Positions 14,307 to 28,158 of a DNA stretch of 64,000 bases are shown in pieces. The notes under the pieces were generated by a model. The model made no database searches and was not told the origin of the DNA. It saw only the letters and a program-made list of their open reading frames with translations. The DNA is from Apostichopus japonicus. Its lineage: Eukaryota; Echinodermata; Holothuroidea; Aspidochirotida; Stichopodidae. Where the stretch lies: the NCBI RefSeq assembly GCF_037975245.1, contig NC_092562.1, forward strand, positions 5,140,001 to 5,204,000, written 5' to 3'. Position numbers and translations under genes: made by a program. Positions within the stretch are counted from its first letter, which is position 1. Each line of letters opens with the position of its first letter.

Positions 14307-14980
14307 ACATGGGACACAGTTTATATGAACTAGTGAAGTGATGAGGAATTAGATGAGTGGAGAAGAGAGAGAGAGGAGGGGGGTGGGGTGGAGGGGGTGA
14401 TAGCTATTAGGGGAAGGAAGGAGGAAGATGGAGTCTCTTGCCGGTGCATGGGTCACAGTCTATATGAACTAGTACTGTGATGAGGAATTAGATGAGTGGA
14501 AGAGACAGGGAGAGGGGGAGAGGGGAGGGGGGTAATAGCTAATAGGGGAAGGAAGGCGGAAGATGGAGTATCTTGCTGGTGCATGGACCACAGTTTATTC
14601 ATGATCTAGTAAGGTGATGAGGAATTAGATGAGTGGAAGAGAGAGAGAGAGAGAGGGGGGGGTGGAGGGGGTAAAGGCTTTTAGGGGAGGATGGAGGAAG
14701 ATGGAGTATCTTGCTGGTGCATGGACCACAGTTTATTCATGATCTAGTAAGGTGATGAGGAATTAGATGAGTGGAAGAGAGAGAGAGAGGAGGGGGTGGG
14801 GTGGAGGGTGGTGATGGCTATTAGGGGGAGGAAGGAGGAAGATGGAGTATTTTGCTGATGCATGGGTCACAGTTTATATTACTAGTACTGTGATGAGGAA
14901 TTAGATGAGTGGAAGAGAGGGGGGGGGTAATAGCTAATAGGGGAAGGAATGAGGAAGTTGGAATATCTTACTGGTGCATC
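14307..14980 (+). repeat. About 138-bp tandem repeat, five copies
   Basis: The block atgaggaattagatgagtgg begins at 14341, 14480, 14617, 14755 and 14893, a spacing of 137-139 bp. Each copy has a variable purine run (GAGAGAG then GGGGTGG), a second constant block (gctattaggggaaggaagga-like) and a tail containing ggtgcatgg. The purine run varies in length between copies, while the flanking blocks are conserved. Confidence 0.93.
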
Positions 14981-16934
14981 ATCAGTTAGCAAGGACAAGA
15001 ATGATTCAATGAAACAAAGTCCTTACTAGAAATGTGACAGAAATCCTTCCTGATGAAACATTCAAAATATATATGCCAAATACAAGAGATGTTGACAGTG
15101 GAAGTTAGCTAGTACAGACTGTCGCAACACTGTCACTTCTTTCAAGCAGCTACATGGACTGGCAAGCTGGAAGCCTCCCGAATAGCCCAAATATTTTATC
15201 CTCTCTCAAAACTGTCCTTTAAAGTGTTTTTGTTTACAAAATGAACAGCTAAAATAAAGCACATCAATGCTGATACAGGGCAGACACACACCAGCTGATG
15301 GGGTGGGTTGTGGTGGGGTGGGGTGGGGAAGGGAAGGGAAAGTGGATGCAAACAGGTTGGTGCAAAGTGGAACAAAATGAAAAAGAAAGGACGACATGAA
15401 ATGAGTTTATTGTTTACTACAATAGATACATAGCATTGAAGTCTGTACGTTGCGACAAAACTTTGCCGCAAGAATTTTGTTTTATTGGAGATGGTATCTT
15501 GTAGTTTGCATTGGCTTTCCATCTTTATAATAATTTTGAACACAAAGTCAACTTCTTCTTAATCTATCATTATAGATTGGGAGGGGGGGAGGGGGATTGC
15601 TCCAAGAAGTATGCATGATATTTTCCTTTGTCAAGACAAATATAAAAAAATTGATTTATGATTACTCCTGGTTAGGTGATAAACAAGAAAAGATTCAAAG
15701 CAAAAACACTAGTGACAGCCAAGGACACGTCTAGAGACGGGGAACAAAATTTGTCGACTACATTGTCTACCAATGTTTAGGAGATGTCACATTTGCATCA
15801 GGGAACATGTTTATATTAATCTTAAATGACAATTTATGAGAGCGACAGCTCTGGCATTTTTAACATTACTCTACTCCCCCGTGGCCATTTTGATCCAAAT
15901 TTAACTGGCTAAATGACGAAATGTTTCCACTCGTAGGAATTAGCAATCTTCGGAACTATAAACTTCCCATGGGATTATGTATCCACTGTTATCTTCGACG
16001 TAACATGACACGAAATGCCCATCTCTGCCACTTAAAAAATAAACCAATGTGGTCTGATGTTTCGCCATACTTACATGATTAGAATATTTACCACCGTGGA
16101 TACCTTAACATTTTTTTGTTTATATCGAGATCAGGTGATCAGTTTTAAATACAGTATGTCAGGTGGCTCAGACTCCTGAACCATGGCATTCAAACTCTTT
16201 TCTGTGGTGACTCCATTCTTCACCTTTATATTGAAGACCCTCCAGAGAGGGATGTTGTGGGATTGGGGAAGGGGTCTACCCAGAGGAGTGGCCCCCTTCC
16301 CTTTGAGATACTTTTCTTTTACCATTCAACTTGCTAACTTTGCAAAATGTTATTATATTTTGACTCTTCTGAAGTAATTTATGTTCAGTTTTATAACTTT
16401 TTCCCCCCACAAATCTCGCCATTTTATTTTTCAGAATTCTTTTGGCGACCCTCCACAATATTGCGGTGACCCGGTGAAAGGTCGCACACCCTGGCGCTCT
16501 ATATTATACCTCTTTTTTTTCTACTCCAGGCGAGTTAATTGAGGTTACTCTTCATATGGTATTAAAATGATATCGGTCTGTAACATTTCTACTGATTTCT
16601 ACAAGCGAGTTATCTAAAGCCTTTTCATGGTTTATATTTATTACTTACTATTTAAGAGTTTATTTACACCATTTAACCTTAAGTACTGTAGACCTTTCTT
16701 TCTGGGTTGTCTTTCGTTTTTCTTGTCCTATCCATTTTCTTCTCTATTAATACGTTGTCACGACAACCCGAACTTGAAGCTCTCTGTATTGAGTAACCAT
16801 ACTGTACTTGTGACATGTTGGAGGATTGGTAGTAAGTTTGGTAGTGAGTTGGACTCGTTACATAAATCACAGCCCGAGGGAGAGAAACGGAGTCATAGTA
16901 ATTAGTAATACTTGGGAAAGAATTAGCAAGTTAC

Positions 16935-17081
16935 CTGTTGAGCACAAGCACTGTTTGTTTTCAGTTCTTTGTAGTTTGAATACTGCACATAAATAGGGCG
17001 CCCTCTAAGGTTAGTCGTCATAGACGTGTAATATTCCACCATGCGAGCGGCGATGACTTCGTTGGCTAGTTCTATTAGTGC
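16935..17081 (-). CDS. PTBP1: PTBP exon: second half of RRM1 (RNP1)
   Basis: This 147-nt exon (49 codons) completes RRM1. The minus-strand translation begins ALIELANEVIAARMVEYYTS and continues with NLRGRPIYVQYSNYKELKTN. Vertebrate PTBP1 has AFIEMNTEEAANTMVNYYTS..LRGQPIYIQFSNHKELKTD. The opening ALIEL is the atypical RNP1 of PTB RRM1, with Leu where most RRMs carry an aromatic, as in other PTBs. The acceptor is cttccctgcag|GCACTA and the donor CAACAG|gtaact. Both ends are phase 0 and the exon joins directly in frame to the exon at 22802-22948. The C-terminal NSACAQQ replaces the vertebrate SSPNQARAQ stretch. Confidence 0.97.
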
Positions 17082-18370
17082 CTGCAGGGAAGAGAAAAAA
17101 CACAGCTATAACCATCAGCTTTATACATGTTAAAATAAATATAAATAAGAACTGCTCAAAATGACAGGAAATTTATATTCATAATTTTACAGCAATTTTA
17201 CAAGTGTTTTTTTATTTGTAACTTGATGAATCACTTTTACTAATACCCAATAATAATTTAAGTGAAACTTTTCCAATTATTATCAAAACTCTGATTCAGC
17301 CTTTCAGGTAATATCTTCATTGTATCATATATACTTTTTATTTTATGTCACTAGAGCTCTATGAGTGACCAGATCAAAGCCCATTGAACAAGCCAGAAAT
17401 GGTCAGTCATTTCCATGGGGATTTTGAAAGCATTCACAATTCGTTATAACTACTAATCTAACTTTTCTGAATGCCTGACAAATAGTGCAGAAGGGTAACG
17501 ACCTCCAGCAAAGCATTATTTCAAAAATTCCCCCTCCCCCCCTGGTTTTGATTTGAGGTAAAACTTGGCAGTCATAATGATGATGAACTTTAACTGCAAC
17601 ATGGACGGCAAAACGTGGTAAACTCGTGTATATTCTGTAGGACCACTGTGGAGAAATTAAGAGTGTTTCCAACAGAGCCATCTAGCAGAACTCAGTACAC
17701 ACACAATGCCAAATTAGTGTTATCTTGGCTCATGTCACCTCTGAAAATAGACATGCTGTTTCCCACTACTTTACAGCTTCAAGTCCCTGGCCGACCGACT
17801 CTGGTGTAAAGTTTCTCAATTCTGTTTGGAAGCGTGCGTGGTATGATCCGCTAATATGAGGCAGTGCATGACACCTTTCTCCAGGGAGGCATTTAACCCA
17901 TCTTCCAGATATCTAGGAGTACCAGAGCTCCGATAATTTATGAGGGGAAGAACTAAGTGTATGACGCAAAACTCCCTGAAAAAAACACATGCACTAGAAG
18001 AAATCTAACATGCACATGTTATGTTTAATTACCTCCGAATATGAGGAGGGTACTGTACGCACACTGGATGTGAGCACTTTCATTGAAAATTTCTTCATTC
18101 CAAAAAGTTAATAATGAATAAGTTCGCCATGTTTCAAGACATTTCAGGCTTTCTCATTAATGTTATCTATAGCTGTGACATTTGAAGAAAAAACTAATGC
18201 TGGTCTTACCTGTAACTGCCTACAGCACGTTATTAGTACAACAGCAGGACGAATGAATTTATTTTTGACGAAAAATGGAGTATGTGCTCTTTCTTAAACA
18301 CAAGTCACATGCAACTCTACTGAACTGAATGTTGGTTGAGGATTCCTGGCTTCCTTCTCAAATTTAATCC

Positions 18371-18590
18371 TGTGTCCATTTAAGTCAAGCCTACATCCAT
18401 TTAATCCCATATCCACTTAAGCCCCTATCCATTTAATCCCCTATGAATTTAAGTTCAACCTATATCCGTTTAATCCCGTATCCACTTAATCCCATATCCA
18501 TTTTATCCCCTATCCATTTAAGTTAACCCTATATCCATTTAATCCCATATCCACTTAAGCCCCTATCCATTTAATTCCCTATCCGTTTCA
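18371..18590 (+). repeat. Degenerate tccatttaatccc tandem repeat
   Basis: The motif (a)tccatttaatcccc/tatccacttaagcccc recurs at intervals of about 17-19 bp, with higher-order blocks of about 90-100 bp that include a ttaagttcaacct or ttaagttaaccct variant. It is a simple intronic repeat. Confidence 0.85.
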
Positions 18591-21500
18591 TACATGACAT
18601 AAGCTAACACCACAAGTATTGCAATCCTACAATGTACCTCTGACAAACTCTAGTTTACAGATCTACACCCTAACCCTTACAGTTTGAAATTTTTTAGAAA
18701 AGTGCTGTAAAATTGGTACTTGAAGAACTTTGTGATGCTTGAGCGATGATTGAATATCCATGCATGCAGTAAAGTATATGATACAATCATGCAGATGGGT
18801 TGAAACATTACCACACATATCCTATACTTGATAGCAGACACATCACTACTAGAAATCTCCAAGGTCATACATAAAACAGATCTCAAATTTAACTAAAAAC
18901 CAATCACACTTCTGTATGAGAAAAAAAAAGCAGCATCAGTGAACTAATCATCTACGTTTCATTGCCAAAAGCTATTTCGCATCATTGCGATTTTATAAGG
19001 AGAGGTTTCAAATTTTACTCGGCAGTTGAAAAAACATTCTAAGAGGTGAAAAAATCATGCAGTTTTAATTATTCATAATGTTAAATACAAACTTATATAT
19101 TCCCCTGACAAAGAGCACTTGTGTTGTCTATGACCTCACTCCCAAGCATAGCATGAAAAATTTACACGCACACCAGAGTATAAATGATTGGAACACTGTA
19201 CAGTATGTAGATGCAACCGACATGTAAAGCCAATTACCCACAATTCACAGCTTCCAACTCTCCAAGTTCATGATCATTTGCTAAAATAAATATTTCATGT
19301 TTCTTTCATGAGAGGTCTATGACTACATTCCTTTATACATTCCATAGAACACTGCTTGAAGAGTTAAGCCTACAATTTCTGATACTTTGAGCATTCATTG
19401 TAAATATGCAAATTTATGTTATCTAGCACAGCGATTTGATCTCTGTAGAGTGTTAAAATTGTTGCCGTACGATATAACACGAACTGATGTATTCCATGAC
19501 CATAAGTTGACACAGAGGAGTAACACTGCGAACTATCACTAGTACTGCTACTAATGAGGCAGTGGGCCATATTAATTCCATTCCTCCCCAGACAATAGGC
19601 TGCTAATTAATATTTCATTATCCTATCGATGAGCAAACCGTGTTCTTCGGCTGCCAAACCGAAGAGTCTTGTCAACACCATCTCCAAAAGCGTCATATTT
19701 AATTCATGAAACAATCTCTAGTTTTGGGGGATTTCAGGAGAAGCGAATAACATTGTACAGCTGTGCACTGCGCTCATCAGTAAATTTTATCAACCTGTTA
19801 AGGCATTAAAACTTAATTGGAATTTAATATAAGAGCAGGAACTGGGAAAGTGAAGAAACAGGAGTTTGACAGGAACTGCCAGGTCCTGTACCCATGCACC
19901 CTTTTTTGCTCTCGGTTTTAGTCCTGTCAGAGAGACTTTTCTTCCTTTTTTTCCCCTTCATTTCCATAGATTTTGAACAAAACAAAGTGTATGATGCATC
20001 AGGACTAATCACATGAAAGTTGTTTCATAATGATGAGTTTTCATGTACAAATTTTGAATAGCACATCTAAAGCAACTAAATTGTGGAGTCAGATCTGCTA
20101 GTCAACATGGCATTGTGTAATGGTCACAAGGTGAATGTTGAACATCATGTGCCTTCAATAAATTATGTTAAAGTGTACAGCATACAGTGTCAACATACCA
20201 AATCAGACAAGTTTACAGTGTCAACATGCATACCAATTAGACAATTAGGCCAAGAAATTAGTGCAGTTGTTAGAATGCTGTTGTTACGAGGAGACAGGCA
20301 CATGGGAATTACAGATACTGTAGTAATGGGGGTATTAATAGGACACATACATAGTATGTGAAGTATCACATATGACTTGCCTGCAGAACACACAGTAAGG
20401 AGGGAGAGCTATTTGGATGATTTGAAAACTATTTCTGGTATTACTTAAATCATGTAAACTTGGTCATCTGATATATGTTTACATGGATTATCTGGTTAAT
20501 CACCACCTGGCTTGTACAGTATAATAGAAATCTCTCAGCTAGGCCATAGAACCCCCCCCCCCCATATTAGTGTTCAGCACAGGTCTGACTGTGACATTTT
20601 TCACAGCTAGTTCAAACAACAACACACAGTGAGCCTTTTATCTGCCATCAGCTTTTAGCTCAAATAAATGGGAAGTTGTTTGACACAGTTAAAAGGTCTA
20701 CATTGACCCCAAAGTTGAGCTAAACATATGAAACATTTTAAAATGGATTATTTTCCTGGAGGCACTGATCCTCCGAATCATTCCCAGAGAATGACAAGCG
20801 TTAAATTCCAAGGCGATTACAGAACGCGGTGAGAAAACACTTTGAAGTGAAATGCTTGCTGAAAGTTTAACTTGGGTGACCATTATTTCATACATGCTAA
20901 GTATATACTATAGAATATTTGATAGTTAAAAGTACTGTATGTTCAATTCTAAGACCATTACACATGTCCAAATCTGGGGGAAACACCCTTGAGGTAAAAT
21001 GCTTGTTGGAAGTTTGAGCATCAGAATAAACATTATTTGATTTTCTCGAATATTTTGGAAAGTTAAATACTAAAGTCCTTGGAATATTGTTTTTCATTGA
21101 AATAGGATGTTCTATCAGTTCAATGTTTGAAATAAATATGATAAGGTGTCAGCAATTTGATCTATCTGTGTCTTATCTTGATCTGTAAAACTTGATAAAA
21201 CTACCAGCGATGTCTTCATCATCAAATAACTCCATCTATAACTGTCATCGCCACTTACGCCTTGCGTTAAGTCGGACGTATATAAACTTACTCAATATTT
21301 GTATCAAATCTCTAGTGTACTGTAGATAAAATAATACTGAATCGCACTCGGAATCAGCCGTGTTGTTGATCAGAGGAAATGATTCTTATAAGGTTGTTGT
21401 ATGAGAGTTGTCACGTCTGGCACTGTGTTTTATCAGCCCTAATATGAGACACCCTGTGGATTACCGAGGATTGTCTTTACTTTCATTCGTGTCTCTCCAT

Positions 21501-22595
21501 AATTACTAATTGAGCAAACCAACTGTAATGTGAAATGCTAACTTCAAACTTTGCAAAACCAATCCCCGCAGAGGCGCAACTTGAGTAAAAACGTTCGTGA
21601 TGGAAAATAATGTAGATAAAATCCCCAAAATGAACATTCGTAAAACAATTGTTAATATTTATCGCAAATTACTGATAAGGATCGGAGAGATTTATGTGTA
21701 AACCTGTAAATTCTTGCAAACACATCAAATCCCTTCCAAATTTTAAAATTTCAAAAAAGTATTGCCAACGTTTTTTATATCACCTGCGACTACGTTCTGA
21801 TCCGTCTGGATTTATTTCAAATTCCACTAGTACATATTTCACCAAAATTCATAAATATTGATCAATTACAGAATATTTTCACATAAATGGGTTTTTGAAC
21901 TTTTAATTAAAATCCCCTCCTTGTGTGCAGTTTCTCTAAACCCAGTAATGCATGCACAGTTTTTCATGCGATGTAATGTTCTCGTACATAGACTTTGTAC
22001 ATGTATAGACAAGGGTGTTTCAAGGGTGGAGAAGTCAGAACTGGCAAAGGGAACCACATCCATACCGTACAATGCACTATTATAAATGCTATGGTACAAT
22101 ACCATACTTCACTCAAGCAGACAAGGTAGCACCAGCCTTTGTAGACATTCTATTCAGAGTCGCAGTTACATAAAAGAGATTCAACAGAGCAAATTTATCA
22201 AATAACAGAGGAACAAAAGAAATTTAAATCAAAATGTACAAGCAGGATCCTTCAAGTCAGGTTCTAAAGGGTATGGGTATTTCCCTGTTTCCAATTATTT
22301 GAGCGGATGTGCTGCATGCGTTAAACTTCATATGACCTGATGTAATAAGGGTTCAGTGCAACTAATTAAGAGTCAGGTGTCATGCGCTATTGTGAGAAAT
22401 CTGAAGAAAGCCTACATTTCAGTTGTTTATAGCCCCCCTCCCACCCCCCCTACCATAAAAATAATAAAATAACAATAAAGCATACTAACAAACATAGTAT
22501 CCCAACTGAAATTTCTTCCCTTTTTTAAAAAAAAATTTGCAAGTCAATATATCCACTGGAAGAATGCCTACCTGTAAATCATTCCTTTGTATGTT

Positions 22596-22680
22596 TCTGA
22601 TCCCTAAAGCTTTCTAATCTCTAAAGCTTCTAATCCCTAAATCTCTCTGATCCCTAAAGCTTCTTATCCCTGAAGCCGAA
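22596..22680 (+). repeat. Short tgatccctaaagct tandem repeat
   Basis: Four to five imperfect copies of an 18-19 bp unit (tctgatccctaaagcttc) lie about 120 bp from the donor end of the exon at 22802, inside the intron that splits RRM1. Confidence 0.8.
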
Positions 22681-22801
22681 AGCAATTCCTGGTTCCTGCT
22701 TTTAAACTAACTTTCTGCTTCAACTTTAAGAGCAATATATCCATTTGATGAGGCATCCATTAAACCTAACAAAAATTTATAAGTATAGTTATAAAACTTA
22801 C

Positions 22802-22948
22802 CTGATTTTTGCCTTTGAGCATCAACAGATTTGTGACTTCACCAAACGGTACACCCAGGTTGACTACCTCAGCCTCAGATGCGTCATTAGAGAGATTCCG
22901 AATGTGTACCACTCTGGATGGATCTGTTATTTTGTTCTCAAGTTTAGC
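22802..22948 (-). CDS. PTBP1: PTBP exon: first half of RRM1 (RNP2)
   Basis: This 147-nt exon (49 codons) encodes beta1-alpha1-beta2 of the first RNA recognition motif of PTB. The minus-strand translation contains [20 protein letters not shown], then [21 protein letters not shown] split across the rest of the exon. It matches vertebrate [40 protein letters not shown] almost residue for residue. VVHIRNL is RNP2. The acceptor is tttttctgcag|GCTAAA and the donor AATCAG|gtaagt, a consensus site. Both junctions are phase 0, and the join after KGKNQ is a conserved PTBP intron position. The residues before the RRM (AKLENKITD) differ from vertebrates. This is one of the two most certain exons in the window. 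Confidence 0.97.
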
Positions 22949-25900
22949 CTGCAGAAAAAGAAAAAGAGTGTCAAAAATAAGTTAAGGGGGAAATGCGGAA
23001 GTACAACATCTTTTCAGAATTAAAATAATTGCAGAAACCTTAACTAACAAGAAAAGAACACAGCAAGTGATCAAAGAAAGTGAGAGGGGAAAAAATGAAA
23101 AGAAAAACTAATACAAACTGAGGAGGAAATTTACTAGCCAGCAAAACCAAGATGTGCACTCTTAACTGTCTTTTTCTGGGTCAGATGAAAAACCCAAATA
23201 CACCAGGACTGGCCAGACGTACCGCGTGCGATTCAAGTCTAAAGAGTGGTTCGGGGAGGCGCAAAATTCTCGGTGCTTCAAATCTGGAAAATTATTCGAT
23301 TAAACCAGTATTCTCCATATAATGTCTGACGAAAAATTTCACAGACTTGACGCAAACTTGTTGTTGAGGAGTGGAATGATCGACGGTCTGTTAATGACTA
23401 AATCATACTCTCTGGGCAAACGTTAGGGCAACCAAAATTTTCCACATCTAGCATTTTTAAGTTTTTTTTTAGTTTTTAACTGAAATTTTTAAGCGGCTTT
23501 TGTCCTAGCTGCAGCTGTGGGATAATGAGCTGCTGTGTACTGTTGGATAGAGTTACTCAAGCAGATAGACAAAAAAACCTGATTCAGTTCAAACATACTT
23601 CGGTTCTCATTTACCTCTATAATTATCTTGCACAGAGTTGAGCAAATATTTGCGGAAATCTCCCGAATAGGTAAACGAAGCTACGGCAGCTGGCTACGGA
23701 ATACGTATCACTGATTTGGACTGTTAAATATTACAACACAAATGATGCTAATAGATTATATATATATAAATATATGTATGTATATATACTGTACTGTGTA
23801 CTGTCTGGCTTACTGAGTGTATATGAAGGATGGCTCCATGTGTGCCGATTGGGTGTATCATGGAAATTACCAACACCTGCAGCTGTTACTTATTACTTTG
23901 ATTAAGATTTGTGTCAAATTGTCCGTAAAGACAGGTAACATAATTTACAAACCACCGGCGAGGGGGAGGGAGGGAGGGGCCACGTATTGGAGGGATTCAT
24001 TCATTCCAACAAAGCAAATCTTACCATATGTCGCATGCTGGCAATCAAAGCAATTATGCAAACATTTACAGTACTACATTTAAACAGCAGACTATTTGTC
24101 AATATCACAGCATTCACGATAATTTCAAAGGCAAACACACCTGTTGTTGTGTCGAGCTAAATCGTTTGCGCTATTATAACTGAACCTGAAAACAATGGCA
24201 CCTGTCCATGCAACAGATTATAAACGTTTTCAAGATTTTTAGGATAAATTATTCTACGTGTGAGATATGTATCAATTCTATCAACTACTTTGGAAAACAT
24301 GATCAAAGAATGAGTATATATATCGGTCCATATATCAACAATATTTTGTTGCATATTAGATATATATTGCCTTAGGGGCCAAAAAAAAAAAAAAATCAAA
24401 GCAATCAATAGCAATATCATTTTTTTTTAAATTAAATAAATTTTGAAATTTAAAAAAAAGAAAACTGAAAACAATTCACTTTATAGTCTACAGTTATATA
24501 TATTCCTCAGAAGAAGTTCAAAAAAGAAGTTCAAAAATGTTTCAACTGTATACTGGCCATATTTCACTAAACATGCCCAATCCATACAGTGCAGTGTAAT
24601 GCAACTTTTGCATTGACTTAGTGTGCAGGCAGTTTGTTTTTCCCCCGATACTTGAATGTTTTCCAATTAAAATCCAGTTTATTAATTCGACAAAAGTCAC
24701 ACTTTACTTCACATTATTGCCATTTTGATAAACTTACTTCCTTCCCCACTTTCATAATGCTATTAATCATAGTAATAAAGTCTGCTATAGTTCCTGTTTG
24801 TACGATGTTACTCTAAATATCATATTATTCATCACAGATAGATCCTGTATTTTATCATGAGTTATAAAAACGTTAAATTCTGTTTACAGATCAAACTTCC
24901 TTCATCAGTTTTGAGTTTTCTTGCTTTTCGGTTTTCACCACTGTTTGAAACTTGAAAGTAAAACAAACAGTTTCCCAAAACTCAAATCTAAGAGAATATG
25001 ACTCACAATTTTGCAAATTCAAATTTTCCCATGCTACGTAAAATACAAGAAATGTAAACAAACAGCCTACACATCTCCTCCATTCAGTTAAACTGTTAGG
25101 GAGTCATATATAAACTCATAGTGTATGGCACACTGTACTATATGTATATAAATATAGTACAGGCTCTTTATACATAGAAATAAAGGCATCCACACTGTCT
25201 TTATATGTACACACATTTGTACTGGCAAGCTCATCTAATGCTGAGACTACATTTTTATGATAGACATCTTCATATAATTAATCAAATTAATATTCCATTT
25301 ATTTGATTTTCATGCGAAGCATTAATAGTTGCTAGAGCCAACATTTCTAGCATCTCGCAATTTCAAAGAAAGGAAAAGCCCATCTTTTGGCAACAGACAT
25401 GTACTGTATGTGTGAGTGATATCTATACCCTTATTATCCCATACTCAAAACAGTTTATGATTTCAAAAAGTTTAATGGACAAATTTATGAGTTGCAGGTG
25501 TGTCTAGGAGCCTTAACATGGATGAACAGATCTATTGCTTGCTACCAAACAGGCTTATTTTTATGGATTGCTTTAGCAGTAGGATACTACTGTAGAAGAT
25601 AAGTTTGTAATTAATAGGAGATCTCGTCAAGCTTCTTTGTAGGACTGAAAATTCTCCAAAGAATAAAAAGGTTCATGTACATATAATACAATAGTTTTTC
25701 TGCCTTTAAATAACATATATTCATGAATGTTGCATTATTTGGACACGTTCACATAACATCATGCAGCTCACTGGATGGAATGGTTAAAATCCCGACAGAG
25801 TTTGAGAAAGGATATACTGTACCTTCGTTTCTGACGATGCATAGACCAAGATACAAACTAACACACTATACACACACTGGGTATGGTATAATAAGCACGG

Positions 25901-28158
25901 TAACAATAACCACAAGACAATCGGATATTCCAATCAGGTTACAAGTACTGCAATATACTCAAATTTTAGGCTCTTTCAAAAGAAGATAAAAAAAATCACT
26001 TGGCCATAACTTGGATACAAGAGAGGGGGAAAAACCCCTTATAACATTCTGCTTTTCCACCTTTTTTGTTCCTTTTTTCCCTTATTATTTCCCATGATAA
26101 ATTTTAATTTTAATTTTTTCAAAGTTTTCTATGTGTGATAGTTTAAAGCCATGAGATTTGATACCTTTAAAGGTTAATTTCATCTCTCCTTTCAAACCCT
26201 GCAAAACTGTGCTCCAAAGAAAGGTCTCTTCTTTCTTATCCTGACAACATGTACTCGACTACTCCACAATATATAATTGATGATATATTAATTTATGAAA
26301 AATGGATGCTATTCCATCAGCTACCAAGTATATAATGGAAAATAAAGCCAGCAGCGACTAAGTGGTTGCCTAGCGACGGACACAAACAGTAGCGCCTACT
26401 GTATATGTACGACACCGTCAAAATTAACTTCACATTAACAGGAATAACATTTGTACACGCTGTACCATCACGACCAATATATGTCAGGATATTCTACATG
26501 GGATCCAATTGGATTCCAAGCATAAAATTGAAACAAATGTGCAGAAGTTGATTTGGCATTCAGCCAGTGGTCATGTGGTCTTTAAAGGAGCACTCCTACA
26601 TTATAAATCCAGCAATTAATGAAGGACCATCTTTATCCTCTGTTTGACCTACAGTATTGTGAGATGACGATAAAGAAAGATTCCTGCAGCCGTTAATCTC
26701 AAGTGCATTTAAAATTAGAACCTTATACCAAAGGGACCCACAGTCCAAGCATAACTGTTTATTCAAAGATGTTACATTAGAAACAGCTGTTAATAAACCA
26801 TAGATCGGGAATTATGTTTATCCTCACGATATGAAACCATTTGATTAATAATATAATATAACCTTTACATAGACTTCAAGGGGATGAAGGTACCGTTATT
26901 ATTTATTCTCATCAAATGTGTAGTGGATTTTATCCGCATAAAATGCACATTGATTGTTTCTTTCCTGGGGGTGGGGGGTGGGGGTGGGAGGGAGAGTTCT
27001 GTTTCCAAAAAGTACAAACTACTCTGGTACAAAAGTTTATCTTCGTCAGCATTGCAAACTTTCAAATCAATATTGAGAAAGTGTAATGACTTTTATTACT
27101 ATCAAATATGTATATATTTTGATAAGTCAAAAATAAATATTTAAGGCTGTAACTTTGTCCGTTAATTCTAACCAGCTGATACCGCTTTAATCTTCTCCCC
27201 CCCCCCCGCTCTCAAGACCACCCCCTGCTGTCTGATATATTACCTACAACAAACAAGGCTCATAATTCTTTAAGCAGATATTTTCCCCGACACCAGCCTT
27301 CTCGTATATATATACACCACAGGGGCAGGCAGATGTTCGTTCGGAATGTAGAGTTCAGCTGGAAGAAGCGGAGGAATCTAACCCATCTCTACCTCCGAGA
27401 GATACCAACAATGCCAGGTATGTACATGACACAGTGGGTACTGTAACGGAACCGCTATAAGCACACTCAGCTGTTGAGATTATTGACGACTATTTGTAAA
27501 TTATAAGAGACTTACTTTACAGAGCTGTTACCACCGGCACGATAAATAATTAAGGACACGCGACCGTCGGGTCTCGAAATACAGCTTTAGCGCCTAGATT
27601 TAATTCGATACTGTTTGGGCATTCTCTGTTAAATACATGGTCGGTTCATTTACAGCCGCATATTCCCCAGTGCCTATAGAACAATCGAAATGCCATGGAG
27701 AAAAAAACAGTATTCGTCCTATTTTCTTGCTTTGATTCTTAAATTTGTGTTTAACCAGAGAATAACCAGAACTGTGACTACATTTTGTTTGCTATTTCTG
27801 TTCCAAATGGTGCATACTTGAAATAGCTGAGCTACATTTTCCAAACAATATTAGTGCCGTCGGATAAATATAACGTGTCGTATGTATGTATCGCCCTAAC
27901 AGTTCATACAGTATGACGATAAGGCTATAAACTGTATGATACTGTAAACAAATTTATTTCAGCAGGGGATTTTCCTCATTAGGAAACACCTGTCCTGAAT
28001 TAACTTGGGGAACATTAAAGTATGCAAATTAAAAACAAAAAAAACCTCCTAATTGGTCATCGGCTATGCAGTCATGATTGCAAAATATCCCAAAGACCCA
28101 AAGGTCACACACTGAGGTAACAAAAATAGGAAATAACTTCAAAATTCAAAATGATCTG

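Larger units (their letters stand above)
3569..16934 (-). other. PTBP intron after RRM1, 13.4 kb
   Basis: This intron lies between the second RRM1 exon and the linker exon. Its 3' end, at 3569-3625, is unusually CU-rich on the transcribed strand. It contains TA microsatellites (3762-3840 and 4885-4914), a 76-bp duplication (8749-8898), a short TGGTGTCAA-type repeat (9590-9650), a 24-bp perfect palindrome (11897-11920) and a five-copy 138-bp minisatellite (14307-14980). The intervals 5000-8700 and 9900-14280 otherwise hold only AT-rich DNA. No transposon ORF is visible. Confidence 0.85.
17082..22801 (-). other. PTBP intron splitting RRM1, 5.7 kb
   Basis: This intron separates the two halves of RRM1, at the junction after KGKNQ that is also an intron position in vertebrate PTBP genes. 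The donor gtaagt is at 22801-22796 and the acceptor ttccctgcag ends at 17082. It contains a degenerate repeat based on tccatttaatccc (18371-18590) and a short repeat of the type tgatccctaaagct (22596-22680). The remainder is AT-rich, and I see no other gene or element in it. Confidence 0.9.
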
